A stretch of DNA of 64,000 bases, taken from positions 1-64,000 of the forward strand of contig JAZNNR010000014.1 in assembly GCA_045580325.1 (NCBI GenBank). The letters are read 5' to 3'. The position numbers were made by a program, and so were the translations under genes. Below the pieces are notes generated by a model. That model had not been told where the DNA came from. It searched no databases and worked only from the letters and a program-made list of their open reading frames with translations. Of the stretch, positions 1 through 8,335 are shown one piece after another; within the stretch, counting starts at the first letter, position 1, and each line of letters opens with the position of its first letter. This DNA is from SIG672 sp045580325. GTDB taxonomy: Bacteria; Bacillota; Clostridia; Oscillospirales; CAG-272.

Positions 1-48
1 TCTTTTGCTTCGCAAAATCCAGCTCCCTCCCGGAGGGAGCCTTTGACA
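1..48. repeat. Partial palindromic (MITE-like) element, right end
   Basis: Bases 21-45 match 59049-59073 exactly over 25 bases. That site is the right arm of the palindromic element at 58929-59073. Only the right end lies in this window, so the element continues off the left edge. It is probably a non-coding dispersed repeat. Confidence 0.55.
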
Positions 49-107
49 TAAAATCATTCCACATTATCTTTTTATTTGTTTTCTGCTTACCGGCATAGCC
101 TTTTTTG

Positions 108-181
108 AACCACGCGACTATCGCGTGGTTTTCGTGTACAATAAAGGCGAAAGCGCATACACGCTTTCGCCTTTGTTTTTT
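108..181 (+). terminator. Two hairpins, the second followed by a T run
   Basis: The first hairpin pairs 108-117 with 121-130 (10 bp, 3-base loop). The second pairs 143-155 with 162-174 (13 bp, 6-base loop) and is followed by a T run on the plus strand. This suits a gene arriving from the left of the window. The second hairpin also lies just beyond the stop of the minus-strand activase gene, so it may serve both directions. Confidence 0.6.
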
Positions 182-1088
182 ATACCTTAACAGGAATATT
201 TCTGTCGGTTTTTTCCTTTATTTTTTCACGCAGAATGTCAACGGTCGCCGTCTTTTGCTCATCCTTCATCGCGGGAATATCAAGCGTTGCATTTTCCATA
301 TCAAAGAAGGTGTATTTTCCGTCGCCAAGCTTATGGAAAGCCATAACGTTTACCTCTTTTACGCAGTCAAGCTCTGCCGCAAGCTCTGCAATTCCGTCAA
401 AATGGTCTTCCCTGTCATTTAGTCCCGGAATGATCGGACAACGCAGTATAACGGGCACACCGAGCTCATTTACAAGACGCAAATTCTCTTTAATGGGAAT
501 ATTTGAAACGCCTGTAAACTCGATATGCTTACTGTCGTCGCTTTCCTTGAAGTCCCACAGGAAGAGATCTGTATAGGGCGCAATTTCGGAAATGGTTTCA
601 CTCTTTCCAAATCCCGAGGTGTCAACCACTGTATGCAGACCCGCTTTTTTAGCACCTACAAGCAGTTCAAGGAGAAATTTCGGCTGTGAAAGCGGTTCAC
701 CGCCCGAAAAAGTAACTCCGCCGCCCGTGTTTTTATAATAGATCTTATCCTTCAAAACCTCGCTCAGAACCTTCTCGGCTGTCGTTTCGTATCCCGATAC
801 GATAATTGCTTTATTGGAGCAGAGATCCATACATTTTCCGTCGCGTAGACATTTAGTTCTGTCAAACGTATGTACTGAGCCATTCATGGTATGTGCCTTG
901 CAAAATTCAACACATTCACCGCAACCTGTGCATTTTTCGGGATTAAAGCCTATGCTTATATCGAAGCTTTGGGACTCCGGATTATGACACCACAGACAGC
1001 GCAGCGGGCAACCCTTTAAAAATACCGTTGTACGAATACCCGGTCCGTCGTGAACCGACATTCTTTGTATATCGAATACTTTACCCAT
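180..1088 (-). CDS. Glycyl-radical enzyme activating protein (radical SAM)
   Basis: This 302-residue radical S-adenosylmethionine enzyme should install the glycyl radical on the partner enzyme encoded directly upstream. The radical SAM cluster motif C-x3-C-x2-C is at residues 27-34, within GCPLRCLWCH. A ferredoxin-like insert follows, with CTGCGECVEFC and then three further cysteines (CLRDGKCMDLC). Plain pyruvate formate-lyase activases lack this insert, whereas activases of dehydratase- and decarboxylase-type glycyl-radical enzymes have it. The second insert cluster shows only three local cysteines rather than four. It is the second gene of a two-gene operon, 29 nt after the radical enzyme. 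Confidence 0.9.
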   Translation of the reverse strand: MGKVFDIQRMSVHDGPGIRTTVFLKGCPLRCLWCHNPESQSFDISIGFNPEKCTGCGECVEFCKAHTMNGSVHTFDRTKCLRDGKCMDLCSNKAIIVSGYETTAEKVLSEVLKDKIYYKNTGGGVTFSGGEPLSQPKFLLELLVGAKKAGLHTVVDTSGFGKSETISEIAPYTDLFLWDFKESDDSKHIEFTGVSNIPIKENLRLVNELGVPVILRCPIIPGLNDREDHFDGIAELAAELDCVKEVNVMAFHKLGDGKYTFFDMENATLDIPAMKDEQKTATVDILREKIKEKTDRNIPVKV

Positions 1089-1117
1089 AAAAATCCTATC
1101 TTTACGATTTTGTGATT

Positions 1118-3280
1118 TTACGATTTATGACGGTAACGCTCGATAACGTCGTCCTGACAGCCCTTATGGAGCCATACAAATCTTGCCGAATATCCGCCAA
1201 CACGTACGATGAGGTGAGGATATGCTTCGGGATTCTGCTGTGCCTTGATAAGATCCTCTACGTCTGTTGTATTACCCTGGAACATCTGTCCGCCCTGTTC
1301 GAAGTAGGAAGTGAACAGACCTCTGATAACCTCTTCGCTTGCCCAGTTAGGATCAATATCCCACATTGAGGAAACGCCGCCCGCAAAGAGCTCATACGGC
1401 TGAGTAGCACAGGAGTTGATCGCTGCTGTGATACCCTTTGTCATAGATGCGCTCTGAGGTGTAACAGACTGAGCAACAGGAACTCCCGCAAGTCTTCCGT
1501 CGGGGCTTGCACCGAGCTCTGCGCCTGCTTCGGGAGCCCAAATGAACGTCAGAACTACGAACTTACCGTTACCCTTGAAACGGTTTGTATAATTGTTATA
1601 GGACTTTACGAGGTCGGTCGTTATACGCTTTGCAAGCATATCAACTTCTTCGTGCTCCTGACCGTACTTAGGAAGCGCGATAAGCTTCTTACGGAGCTTT
1701 TCGTGTCCCTCAAAGTTAGCTTCAAGTGCAGCAAGAAGCTCTTCCTTTGTGCAGATCTTGTCATCAAATATTGCACGCTTGAGAGCATACAGAGCGTCTG
1801 TAGCATTAGGAATACCTATAACAGATGCGCCGTAGTCGTGGTATCTTGTGCCGCCTGCGTGCATAGCTCTTCCGCGCAAAATACAGTCGTTGATCATTGT
1901 GGAAACGAGGTATGCGGGACGTGCTGTGTCCATAGCCTCACTTGCGAAATCCTCGAACTGCATGGAAATGTCAAGGAGATAATCGCTTTCGCTTACGAAA
2001 TACTGATAGAAATCCTCGAAATTATCGAAATCAAAGATAGACTTATACTTTCTGTTCTGAATTACGTAGCCGTCTGTGAGCGATCTACCGCCTGTGATAC
2101 AAAGCTCTACTACCTTGGCAATATTATGCCAGCCTGCAAAGAGAAGGTCGCTGGTAGCGCTCTGTACGCCAACCTCCATACATCCGCCGCAGTAATAGTT
2201 AGAAGCATCGTCGTCAGAAACGCCGTTCTTTGTAAGAGCGTTCATTATAGATTCGTCGTTAAGGATCTGTGCGCGGTTCTGTCCGTCCTTAAGGTATTTT
2301 GCCGACAGATCGATGAAGTCCTGAGGGCACTCCTTAGGCAAACGGCAGTAAACGTTCGGGTGAGTAATGTCATACTTCATAAATCCTTCAACTACCATAT
2401 AGGAAAGGGGATTTACCGCAGACGTGCCGTTAGGATGCGATCCGCCGAGAACTACTGTTTCGCCCCACGTATCAATGGTATGGATACGCTCGTCTATACG
2501 GATAAGGAGCTCTTCAACGAGATCCTGTGCTTCTTCGAGTGTGCAGGTGCCGTTCTTGAGATCCTGTTCGAGGAAGGGCCACAGATAGTAGTCAAGTCGT
2601 CCGGGGCTGTTTCCGCCGTGCGGGTTTTCCATCATTACTACGATATACTCCATGAAGAAGGACTGAACTGCCTCACGGAAGTTACGCGCGGGATACTTAG
2701 GCACGCGGCGGCAGATCTCTGCCTCCTCTGTCATACCAAGCTCTTCAAGACGTGCTACGTGCTTATCGTTCCACGCTTCGAGTGCGTCAAGCATAATGAG
2801 CGCACCATTGAAGAATTCTTCTGCCTTTTCGTCGCCTGCGTAGCGAACAAGTCCCTTTTCGCAGCGCTCACGGAGATCTACTGTTCCGTGTCTGAGTATG
2901 CGGTTCCAGTCCCAAGCGATATGTCCGGGGCTGCTTGTGAGAACCATATTGTATCTCATATATTCACCGTAATCGGGTATCTTTTCATTTGCCTGTTCCC
3001 ACATCATTCTACCGTAGTCGAAATCGGGGTCGAAGCTTTCGATGGGTGCTTCATTAGCATAATAGGTACGTCCGATGATCTTATCGAAGGGCTCGATAAT
3101 TACATCAGAATTTACTATTGCATACGCAGTTGAACGTGCGATCTTTTCCCACGTGGGAAGGTCTGCATACATTTCTGTTGCTGCCTTGTGCATATCATAA
3201 TTGAAATGAGTACGCGGAGGGTGAGTTCCCTTTTCAGTAGAATAATTATAAATAGTTTGTAATCTTTCAGATATTGACAT
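1118..3280 (-). CDS. Glycyl-radical enzyme of uncertain substrate (PFL-like superfamily)
   Basis: This 720-residue protein carries both hallmarks of glycyl-radical enzymes. The thiyl site is Cys367 in YYCGGCMEVG, with Glu369 two residues later. The C-terminal radical loop is RVGGYSARF with Gly696, 24 residues from the end. A GCxE motif is typical of eliminases, dehydratases and decarboxylases, whereas true pyruvate formate-lyase has Cys-Cys. The protein is shorter than the usual 760-850 residues, and the extra Cys364 beside the thiyl site is unusual. The ATG is preceded by GGAGGT (3287-3292 on the plus strand). No shell-protein, transporter or substrate gene lies beside it, so the substrate cannot be inferred. 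It should be cytosolic and oxygen-sensitive. Confidence 0.9.
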   Translation of the reverse strand: MSISERLQTIYNYSTEKGTHPPRTHFNYDMHKAATEMYADLPTWEKIARSTAYAIVNSDVIIEPFDKIIGRTYYANEAPIESFDPDFDYGRMMWEQANEKIPDYGEYMRYNMVLTSSPGHIAWDWNRILRHGTVDLRERCEKGLVRYAGDEKAEEFFNGALIMLDALEAWNDKHVARLEELGMTEEAEICRRVPKYPARNFREAVQSFFMEYIVVMMENPHGGNSPGRLDYYLWPFLEQDLKNGTCTLEEAQDLVEELLIRIDERIHTIDTWGETVVLGGSHPNGTSAVNPLSYMVVEGFMKYDITHPNVYCRLPKECPQDFIDLSAKYLKDGQNRAQILNDESIMNALTKNGVSDDDASNYYCGGCMEVGVQSATSDLLFAGWHNIAKVVELCITGGRSLTDGYVIQNRKYKSIFDFDNFEDFYQYFVSESDYLLDISMQFEDFASEAMDTARPAYLVSTMINDCILRGRAMHAGGTRYHDYGASVIGIPNATDALYALKRAIFDDKICTKEELLAALEANFEGHEKLRKKLIALPKYGQEHEEVDMLAKRITTDLVKSYNNYTNRFKGNGKFVVLTFIWAPEAGAELGASPDGRLAGVPVAQSVTPQSASMTKGITAAINSCATQPYELFAGGVSSMWDIDPNWASEEVIRGLFTSYFEQGGQMFQGNTTDVEDLIKAQQNPEAYPHLIVRVGGYSARFVWLHKGCQDDVIERYRHKS

Positions 3281-3329
3281 TTTAGTACCTCCATACTAAA
3301 TATTGTAAAGGATAAACCCCTTCAGCTTC

Positions 3330-3357
3330 ATTATACACTAAAGGCTGAAAAAGTCAA
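3330..3357 (-). promoter_or_regulatory. Sigma-A promoter of the glycyl-radical enzyme operon
   Basis: Reading the minus strand, TTGACT (3352-3357), a 16-base spacer and a perfect TATAAT (3330-3335) lie about 50 bases before the start codon. Confidence 0.75.
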
Positions 3358-3382
3358 TAGTTTTTTTGAATATTTTTAACAA

Positions 3383-3416
3383 AAAAATAACACGTTTACC
3401 GCGAGATAAACGTGTT
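3383..3416 (-). terminator. Terminator after tRNA-Val
   Basis: The arms 3391-3398 and 3407-3414 form an 8 bp stem. On the minus strand a T-rich tract follows, directly downstream of the tRNA. Confidence 0.7.
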
Positions 3417-3422
3417 TTTATA

Positions 3423-3496
3423 TGGGGACGACAGAATTCGAATCTGTGACCTCATGCATGTCAAGCATGCGCTCTAACCGGCTGAGCTACGCCCCC
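3423..3496 (-). tRNA. tRNA-Val (anticodon GAC)
   Basis: The cloverleaf folds fully. The acceptor GGGGGCG pairs with CGTCCCC (one G-U), the anticodon stem CATGC/GCATG encloses loop TTGACAT (anticodon GAC), and the T arm is ACAGA-TTCGAAT-TCTGT. The discriminator base is A and the CCA end is not encoded. Confidence 0.95.
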
Positions 3497-3524
3497 GTTT
3501 TTGTGCTCTTACGAGCACCTTTTT

Positions 3525-3553
3525 ATTCTACCACACAGTCAAAAATTTGTCAA
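3525..3553 (-). promoter_or_regulatory. Promoter of tRNA-Val
   Basis: On the minus strand TTGACA (3548-3553), a 17-base spacer and TAGAAT (3525-3530) sit just upstream of the tRNA. Confidence 0.75.
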
Positions 3554-3567
3554 GTACTTTTTGAAAT

Positions 3568-3605
3568 AAAAAGACCTGCCTTTATTAAAAAAGCAGGTCT
3601 TTTTT
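3568..3605. terminator. Bidirectional terminator after the first ABC exporter pair
   Basis: GACCTGC (3573-3579) pairs with GCAGGTC (3593-3599). The stem is flanked by an A run on one side and a T run on the other, so it can act in both directions. Confidence 0.75.
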
Positions 3606-3608
3606 GGT

Positions 3609-5540
3609 TTACTCAAGCTCGAAGGCTCCTGTATAAAGCTGATAGTATGTTCCCTTTTCTTCTATGAGCTTTTCGTGGTTTCCGCGCTCAATGATACGTC
3701 CGTGATCGAGCACCATTATAACATCCGAGTTCATAACGGTCGAAAGTCTATGCGCTATTACAAATACCGTTCTGCCCTCCATAAGCTTATCCATACCGCG
3801 CTGAACGATTGCTTCCGTTCTCGTATCTATCGACGAGGTCGCTTCGTCAAGTATCATTACGGGGGGATTTGCAACTGCCGCACGCGCTATCGCGATAAGC
3901 TGTCTTTGTCCCTGTGAGAGATTCGAGCCGTTATTTGTAAGCTCGGTATTATATCCTTCGGGAAGTCTTGTGATAAAGTCATCTGCACCCGCAAGTCTCG
4001 CCGCTTCTATACACTCTTCATCGGTAGCTTCAAGGCGTCCGTATCTGATATTGTCCATTACAGTTCCTGTAAAGAGGTTTGTTTCCTGAAGAACGATTCC
4101 GAGCGATCTGCGAAGGTCGGATTTCTTTATCTTATTGATATTTATTCCGTCGTAGCGTACCTTACCGTCTGCGATATCGTAGAAGCGGTTTATAAGGTTC
4201 GTTATCGTTGTTTTTCCCGCACCTGTCGCACCGACAAAGGCGACCTTCTGTCCGGGCTGTGCATATATCGTAATATCGTGGAGCACGTCCTTACCTTCCT
4301 CGTACGCGAAATCGACCTCGGTGAGTCTTACGTCGCCGCGAAGCTCGGTATAGGTAAGAGTTCCGTCGCCGTGCGGATGCTTCCACGCCCAATGTCCTGT
4401 TTGATGGTCGCACTCTGTGATATTTCCCTCTTCATCGATAGTGCAGTTAACAAGTGTAACGTAGCCGTCGTCTGTTTCGGGTGTCTGATCCATAAGAGTG
4501 AATACTCTCTTTGCACCCGCAAGTCCCATAATTATCGAGTTGAGCTGCTGTGAGAGGGTGTTTATATTTCCTGTAAACTGCTTTGTCATATTGAGGAAAG
4601 GCACGAGCATCGGGATTCCGAATGCCATTCCCGAAATGCTTATATTTTTAAGTCCTGAAAGCAGAAAGACACCGCTCGCTATCGCGCAAAGAACGTAAAG
4701 CACGTTACCGATATTGTTTATTATCGGTCCAAGCATATTTGCATACGCATGCGCTCTCGAGCTGTCCTCATAAAGCTCACCGTTGATCCTGTCAAAATCG
4801 GAGATAGCCTCGTCCTCGTGGGAGAAGACCTTAATGACCTTCTGTCCGTTCATCATCTCCTGAATAAAGCCTTCCGCTTTACCTATCGACTTCTGCTGAC
4901 GGATAAAGTATTTTGCCGAGCCCCCGCCTATTTTCTTAGATACGAAGAGCATAGCAACAACACCTACAAGTACTACGAGTGTCATCCACACGCTATACCA
5001 GAGCATAAGGAAAAGCACGGTAGAAACGATTATCGACGACTGCAAAAGCTGAGGAAGCGACTGCGACACAAGCTGACGCAGAGTATCTATATCATTCGTA
5101 TAGTAGCTCATTATATCGCCGTGCTTGTTTGTGTCGAAATACTTTATCGGGAGATTCTGCATTCCGTCGAACATCCTGCAGCGCATCTTACTGAGAAATC
5201 CCTGTGTGATATACGCCATAAGCTGTGTATAGGTCGTTATGAATATAAGCGACAGGAGGTAAAGACCTGCAAGTATCGCTATTATCGGGAGTATTTCCTT
5301 TGATGCGGCATCCCAGCTAAAATTGCCCGCCTCTGTGTACTTTTCAACTACTTCAAGCACGCTTTTGATAAAGAGCGAGGGGATCGAAGAAACTATTGCC
5401 GAGAAAATAATACAGAAGATCGTTATCGGAACGAGCACGGGATATGATTTAAAAAGCAGCTTGACTACTCGACCGAGCGTTCCCTTATCTATCTTACGTT
5501 TTCCGCCGGGCATACCGGGTACTTTTTTCTTATCATTCAC
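3609..5540 (-). CDS. ABC exporter half-transporter, catalytic-site subunit
   Basis: This is a type IV ABC exporter subunit (643 residues from the chosen start): an N-terminal six-helix membrane domain and a C-terminal ATPase. The ATPase shows Walker A GATGAGKTT, Walker B with catalytic Glu (LDEATSSID) and the H-loop IAHRLST. Its signature is LSQGQ instead of LSGGQ, which suits the degenerate-site partner role in a heterodimer. I chose the GTG at 5540, which overlaps the upstream stop by 8 nt and has GGAGGTGA in front; an in-frame start 23 codons further upstream has no such site. It is the second gene of the pair. The substrate (drug, peptide or lipid) cannot be told. Confidence 0.9.
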   Translation of the reverse strand: MNDKKKVPGMPGGKRKIDKGTLGRVVKLLFKSYPVLVPITIFCIIFSAIVSSIPSLFIKSVLEVVEKYTEAGNFSWDAASKEILPIIAILAGLYLLSLIFITTYTQLMAYITQGFLSKMRCRMFDGMQNLPIKYFDTNKHGDIMSYYTNDIDTLRQLVSQSLPQLLQSSIIVSTVLFLMLWYSVWMTLVVLVGVVAMLFVSKKIGGGSAKYFIRQQKSIGKAEGFIQEMMNGQKVIKVFSHEDEAISDFDRINGELYEDSSRAHAYANMLGPIINNIGNVLYVLCAIASGVFLLSGLKNISISGMAFGIPMLVPFLNMTKQFTGNINTLSQQLNSIIMGLAGAKRVFTLMDQTPETDDGYVTLVNCTIDEEGNITECDHQTGHWAWKHPHGDGTLTYTELRGDVRLTEVDFAYEEGKDVLHDITIYAQPGQKVAFVGATGAGKTTITNLINRFYDIADGKVRYDGININKIKKSDLRRSLGIVLQETNLFTGTVMDNIRYGRLEATDEECIEAARLAGADDFITRLPEGYNTELTNNGSNLSQGQRQLIAIARAAVANPPVMILDEATSSIDTRTEAIVQRGMDKLMEGRTVFVIAHRLSTVMNSDVIMVLDHGRIIERGNHEKLIEEKGTYYQLYTGAFELE

Positions 5541-7275
5541 TCTGCTCACCTCCGCCCGTCTGCTGAGTATATACTTCTCTGTAAATATCGCTTGTTTCAA
5601 GAAGCTCACTGTGCGTTCCCACAGCAGAGATCATACCGCCATTCATAACGATTATCATATCTGCGTCCTGAACGGATGCAACGCGCTGTGCAATTATGAT
5701 CTTCGTGGTTTCGGGAATGTATTTCTTGAATCCGCCGCGGATAAGCATATCTGTCTTTGTATCAACGGCACTCGTAGAGTCGTCAAGAATAAGTATTTTG
5801 GGCTTTTTAAGAAGCGCTCTTGCGATACAGAGTCTTTGCTTCTGTCCGCCCGAAACGTTCGTACCGCCCTGCTCTATTTTCGTATCGTAGCCATCGGGAA
5901 AGCTTCTTATGAATTCGTCTGCCTGAGCGAGCTTACAAGCCTCAACAAGCTCTTCATCGGTAGCGTCTGCGTTACCCCACCTCAGATTTTCCTTGATAGT
6001 CCCTGAGAAAAGAAGATTCTTCTGAAGCACCATCGCAACTGCGCCGCGAAGAGTATCTATATCATAATCGCGGACGTCCACTCCGCCGACCGTAACGCTT
6101 CCGTCTGTTACGTCGTAAAGTCTTGGAATAAGCTGAACTATCGTAGTCTTACTCGAGCCTGTACCGCCAAGTATTCCGACAGTTGCGCCCGACGGGATAC
6201 TGAGGTTTATATTCGAAAGGGCGTATTTCCCTGCCTTCGACGAATACTTGAAGTTTACGTTATCGAAAACTATCGAGCCGTCGGAAACCTCTGTTACAGC
6301 TTCTTCGGGATTTGCAAGTGTGGGTTCTTCCTTAAGGACCTCGTAGATACGCTTCATCGATTCGGACGACATAGTAAGCATTACGTATATCATCGCAAGC
6401 ATCATAAGCTGCATAAGTATCTGCATACCGTAGGTAAGCATTGCCGATATTTCACCGACGTTGATAGTAGCTCCGCCGCTCTCGATTATCATTTTTGAGC
6501 CGATGGTAAGCACGAAAAGCATATTGCAGTAAACACAGATCTGCATAAGCGGGTTATTGAGTGCGACCATACGCTCCGCGCGCGTGAAATCGCTTCTGAT
6601 GTTGTCCGCCGCTGTGCCGAATTTCTCTTTTTCGTATTCCTCGCGTGAAAAGCCTTTTACAACGCGCATTCCTCTGACGTTTTCCTCGATAGACTCGTTG
6701 AGGCGGTCATATTTCTTGAAAACTCTTCTGAATGCGGGCATTGCGTGGCGTGCGACCATAAGAAGTCCGAAAACAAGAAAGGGTACGAGCACGACAAAGG
6801 AGGTAGCAAGCGGTCCTCCCATAACGTATGCCATAATTATCGAGAAAATAAGCATAAGAGGCGCTCTTATCGCTATGCGTATCAGCATCATAAACGCCAT
6901 CTGTACGTTTCCTACGTCGGTAGTCATTCTCGTAACGAGCGAGGACGAGGAGAACTTGTCTATATTCTCAAAAGAATATGTCTGTATCTTACGGAAAAGA
7001 TCTCCGCGAAGATTCTTTGAAAATCCCGCAGACGCCTTTGCACAGGTAAATCCCGCAACTCCTCCGCAGGTAAGCGACAAGATAGCCATAAGCAAAAGAA
7101 GAAGTCCTATTTTTACTATCTCGGTAAGCTCCGCACCCGATTCGATACGGTTTACCAGATCTGCTGTTATAAACGGAATAAAGACTTCGATAACTACTTC
7201 GCCTGTAATAAAAATGAGTGTAAGAATAGTTGGCAGTTTAAATTCTCTTACACACGCAAGCAGTCTTTTAAACAT
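5533..7275 (-). CDS. ABC exporter half-transporter, degenerate-site subunit
   Basis: This 580-residue ABC exporter subunit has membrane helices over roughly residues 15-300 and an ATPase over roughly 335-575. Walker A is GGTGSSKTT. The catalytic Glu after Walker B is Asp (LDDSTSAVD), the H-loop His is Gln (IAQRVAS), and the signature VSGGQ is near-normal. In heterodimeric exporters such as TM287/288 or BmrCD one subunit carries this inactive ATP site, so this gene and the overlapping downstream gene very likely form one heterodimer. The ATG follows GAAAGGAAG. Confidence 0.9.
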   Translation of the reverse strand: MFKRLLACVREFKLPTILTLIFITGEVVIEVFIPFITADLVNRIESGAELTEIVKIGLLLLLMAILSLTCGGVAGFTCAKASAGFSKNLRGDLFRKIQTYSFENIDKFSSSSLVTRMTTDVGNVQMAFMMLIRIAIRAPLMLIFSIIMAYVMGGPLATSFVVLVPFLVFGLLMVARHAMPAFRRVFKKYDRLNESIEENVRGMRVVKGFSREEYEKEKFGTAADNIRSDFTRAERMVALNNPLMQICVYCNMLFVLTIGSKMIIESGGATINVGEISAMLTYGMQILMQLMMLAMIYVMLTMSSESMKRIYEVLKEEPTLANPEEAVTEVSDGSIVFDNVNFKYSSKAGKYALSNINLSIPSGATVGILGGTGSSKTTIVQLIPRLYDVTDGSVTVGGVDVRDYDIDTLRGAVAMVLQKNLLFSGTIKENLRWGNADATDEELVEACKLAQADEFIRSFPDGYDTKIEQGGTNVSGGQKQRLCIARALLKKPKILILDDSTSAVDTKTDMLIRGGFKKYIPETTKIIIAQRVASVQDADMIIVMNGGMISAVGTHSELLETSDIYREVYTQQTGGGEQSE

Positions 7276-7325
7276 TTATTTCCTTCCTTTCGAAATCAAT
7301 ATACAAAATCAATATACAAACAGTT

Positions 7326-7354
7326 ATTATACATTATTTTCTCTTAAATTTCAA
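7326..7354 (-). promoter_or_regulatory. Promoter of the first ABC exporter operon
   Basis: On the minus strand TTGAAA (7349-7354), 17 bases and TATAAT (7326-7331) lie about 50 bases before the start codon. Confidence 0.65.
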
Positions 7355-7444
7355 TAACCAACAAAACTTTTTTTCAAAGTTAACATCAAGTTAAAGTTTT
7401 ATATAAAAAAACAAAACATTTTTACTCGCTTTTAAAATATACAG

Positions 7445-7477
7445 GGGGCAACTACGCTGATCCAGTGCAGTTACCCC
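7445..7477. terminator. Possible terminator hairpin after the CPBP protease gene
   Basis: GGGGCAACT and AGTTACCCC form a 9 bp stem with one G-U pair, 8 bases past the stop of the minus-strand gene. The following T tract is poor, so function is uncertain. Confidence 0.4.
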
Positions 7478-7484
7478 ATACATT

Positions 7485-8168
7485 TCAGGCATTATTCAAA
7501 AGAAACATTCCGATAAGATTTATAGCGAAGTTGGCGCACATATGCACAAGCCACGAGGTATAGATATTTTCACTCTTTTCGTTGAGGTAGTTGAAAATAC
7601 AGCCGCCAATAAAGAGCCCGACGAGCATAAGCACAAGGACTATCGGATCAAACCAACCCGACGTCATTCCTATATGATAAAGCGTAAAGAGCGCCGAGCT
7701 GAATATATACGCAAAGGGCCTTGTGGTTTCTGACTTAAGCGTAATAAAGGCAAAGCCTCTGAAGAAGAACTCCTCAAGCAGAGAGTTCACAAAGGATATG
7801 TAAATAGAAACATAGATAAAATTATCGGCGTTTACGCCCGAATCAGCGGTAAGCTTCCCTGCTATGCTTGAAAAATCATAGAAATTTCTGCAAATGAGAT
7901 AGGCTATTATTACGACCGAAAATACGCCTGCTCCAAGTAGAAGTGCGCGCAAAAACATCTTTTTTTCGGGAACAAAAAGCTTTTTAAAGCTGCTCAGCTC
8001 TCCTTTGTTAAGTGCAAAATAAAAGGTGGGCACTATCAGAAAAAGAGCTATTTTTATAATAGATTTTATAAAATACGGCGGCTTTATTACAGCGTCCACA
8101 ATTCCCATCGCAAGCGCACAAAGCGACACCGTAAGAACAATATACAAAACTCTGTGTTTGGTCTTCAT
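7485..8168 (-). CDS. CPBP-family intramembrane glutamic protease
   Basis: This 227-residue multi-helix membrane protein carries all three motifs of the CPBP (CAAX protease and bacteriocin-processing, ABI) family: EEFFFR (Glu132, Glu133, Arg137), a helix with His165 (LYHIG) and HMCAN (His209, Asn213). Such proteins cleave within the membrane; bacterial members are often tied to peptide self-immunity or protein maturation, but no bacteriocin gene is adjacent. The ATG at 8168 is chosen because GGGAGTG lies 6 bases before it. A longer reading frame would add 40 residues without a ribosome site. Confidence 0.85.
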   Translation of the reverse strand: MKTKHRVLYIVLTVSLCALAMGIVDAVIKPPYFIKSIIKIALFLIVPTFYFALNKGELSSFKKLFVPEKKMFLRALLLGAGVFSVVIIAYLICRNFYDFSSIAGKLTADSGVNADNFIYVSIYISFVNSLLEEFFFRGFAFITLKSETTRPFAYIFSSALFTLYHIGMTSGWFDPIVLVLMLVGLFIGGCIFNYLNEKSENIYTSWLVHMCANFAINLIGMFLLNNA

Positions 8169-8215
8169 ATTATCACTCCCAAATATCGAAGGATCGCCGT
8201 GCATACGGCTTTTTA

Positions 8216-8244
8216 AGTATAGCACAGAGCCACGTTTTATGCAA
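8216..8244 (-). promoter_or_regulatory. Promoter of the CPBP protease gene
   Basis: On the minus strand TTGCAT (8239-8244), 17 bases and TATACT (8216-8221). It diverges from the promoter at 8275-8303. Confidence 0.55.
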
Positions 8245-8274
8245 GAGGCGTTGTGTAAATATTTAAATTTCTTG

Positions 8275-8303
8275 TTGACAAGCAGCAAAACTGCTGATAT
8301 AAT
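8275..8303 (+). promoter_or_regulatory. Perfect consensus promoter of the phosphoesterase operon
   Basis: TTGACA (8275-8280), a 17-base spacer and TATAAT (8298-8303). The spacer contains an inverted repeat AGCAG-n5-CTGCT that could be a regulator site. Confidence 0.8.
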
Positions 8304-8335
8304 ATAAGCATCTTCGGTAAAGGAGGAAGAGTGCA

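Noticed and set aside
1652..3133. 493-codon plus-strand open frame opposite the glycyl-radical enzyme
   Set aside because: It is fully antisense to a gene with clear catalytic motifs, has no ribosome site, and its protein is Cys/Val-rich without domains. It is a shadow frame.
3609..5609. Longer start of the first ABC catalytic subunit at 5609
   Set aside because: It would add 23 residues inside the upstream gene without a ribosome site. GTG 5540 has GGAGGTGA and a stop-start overlap.
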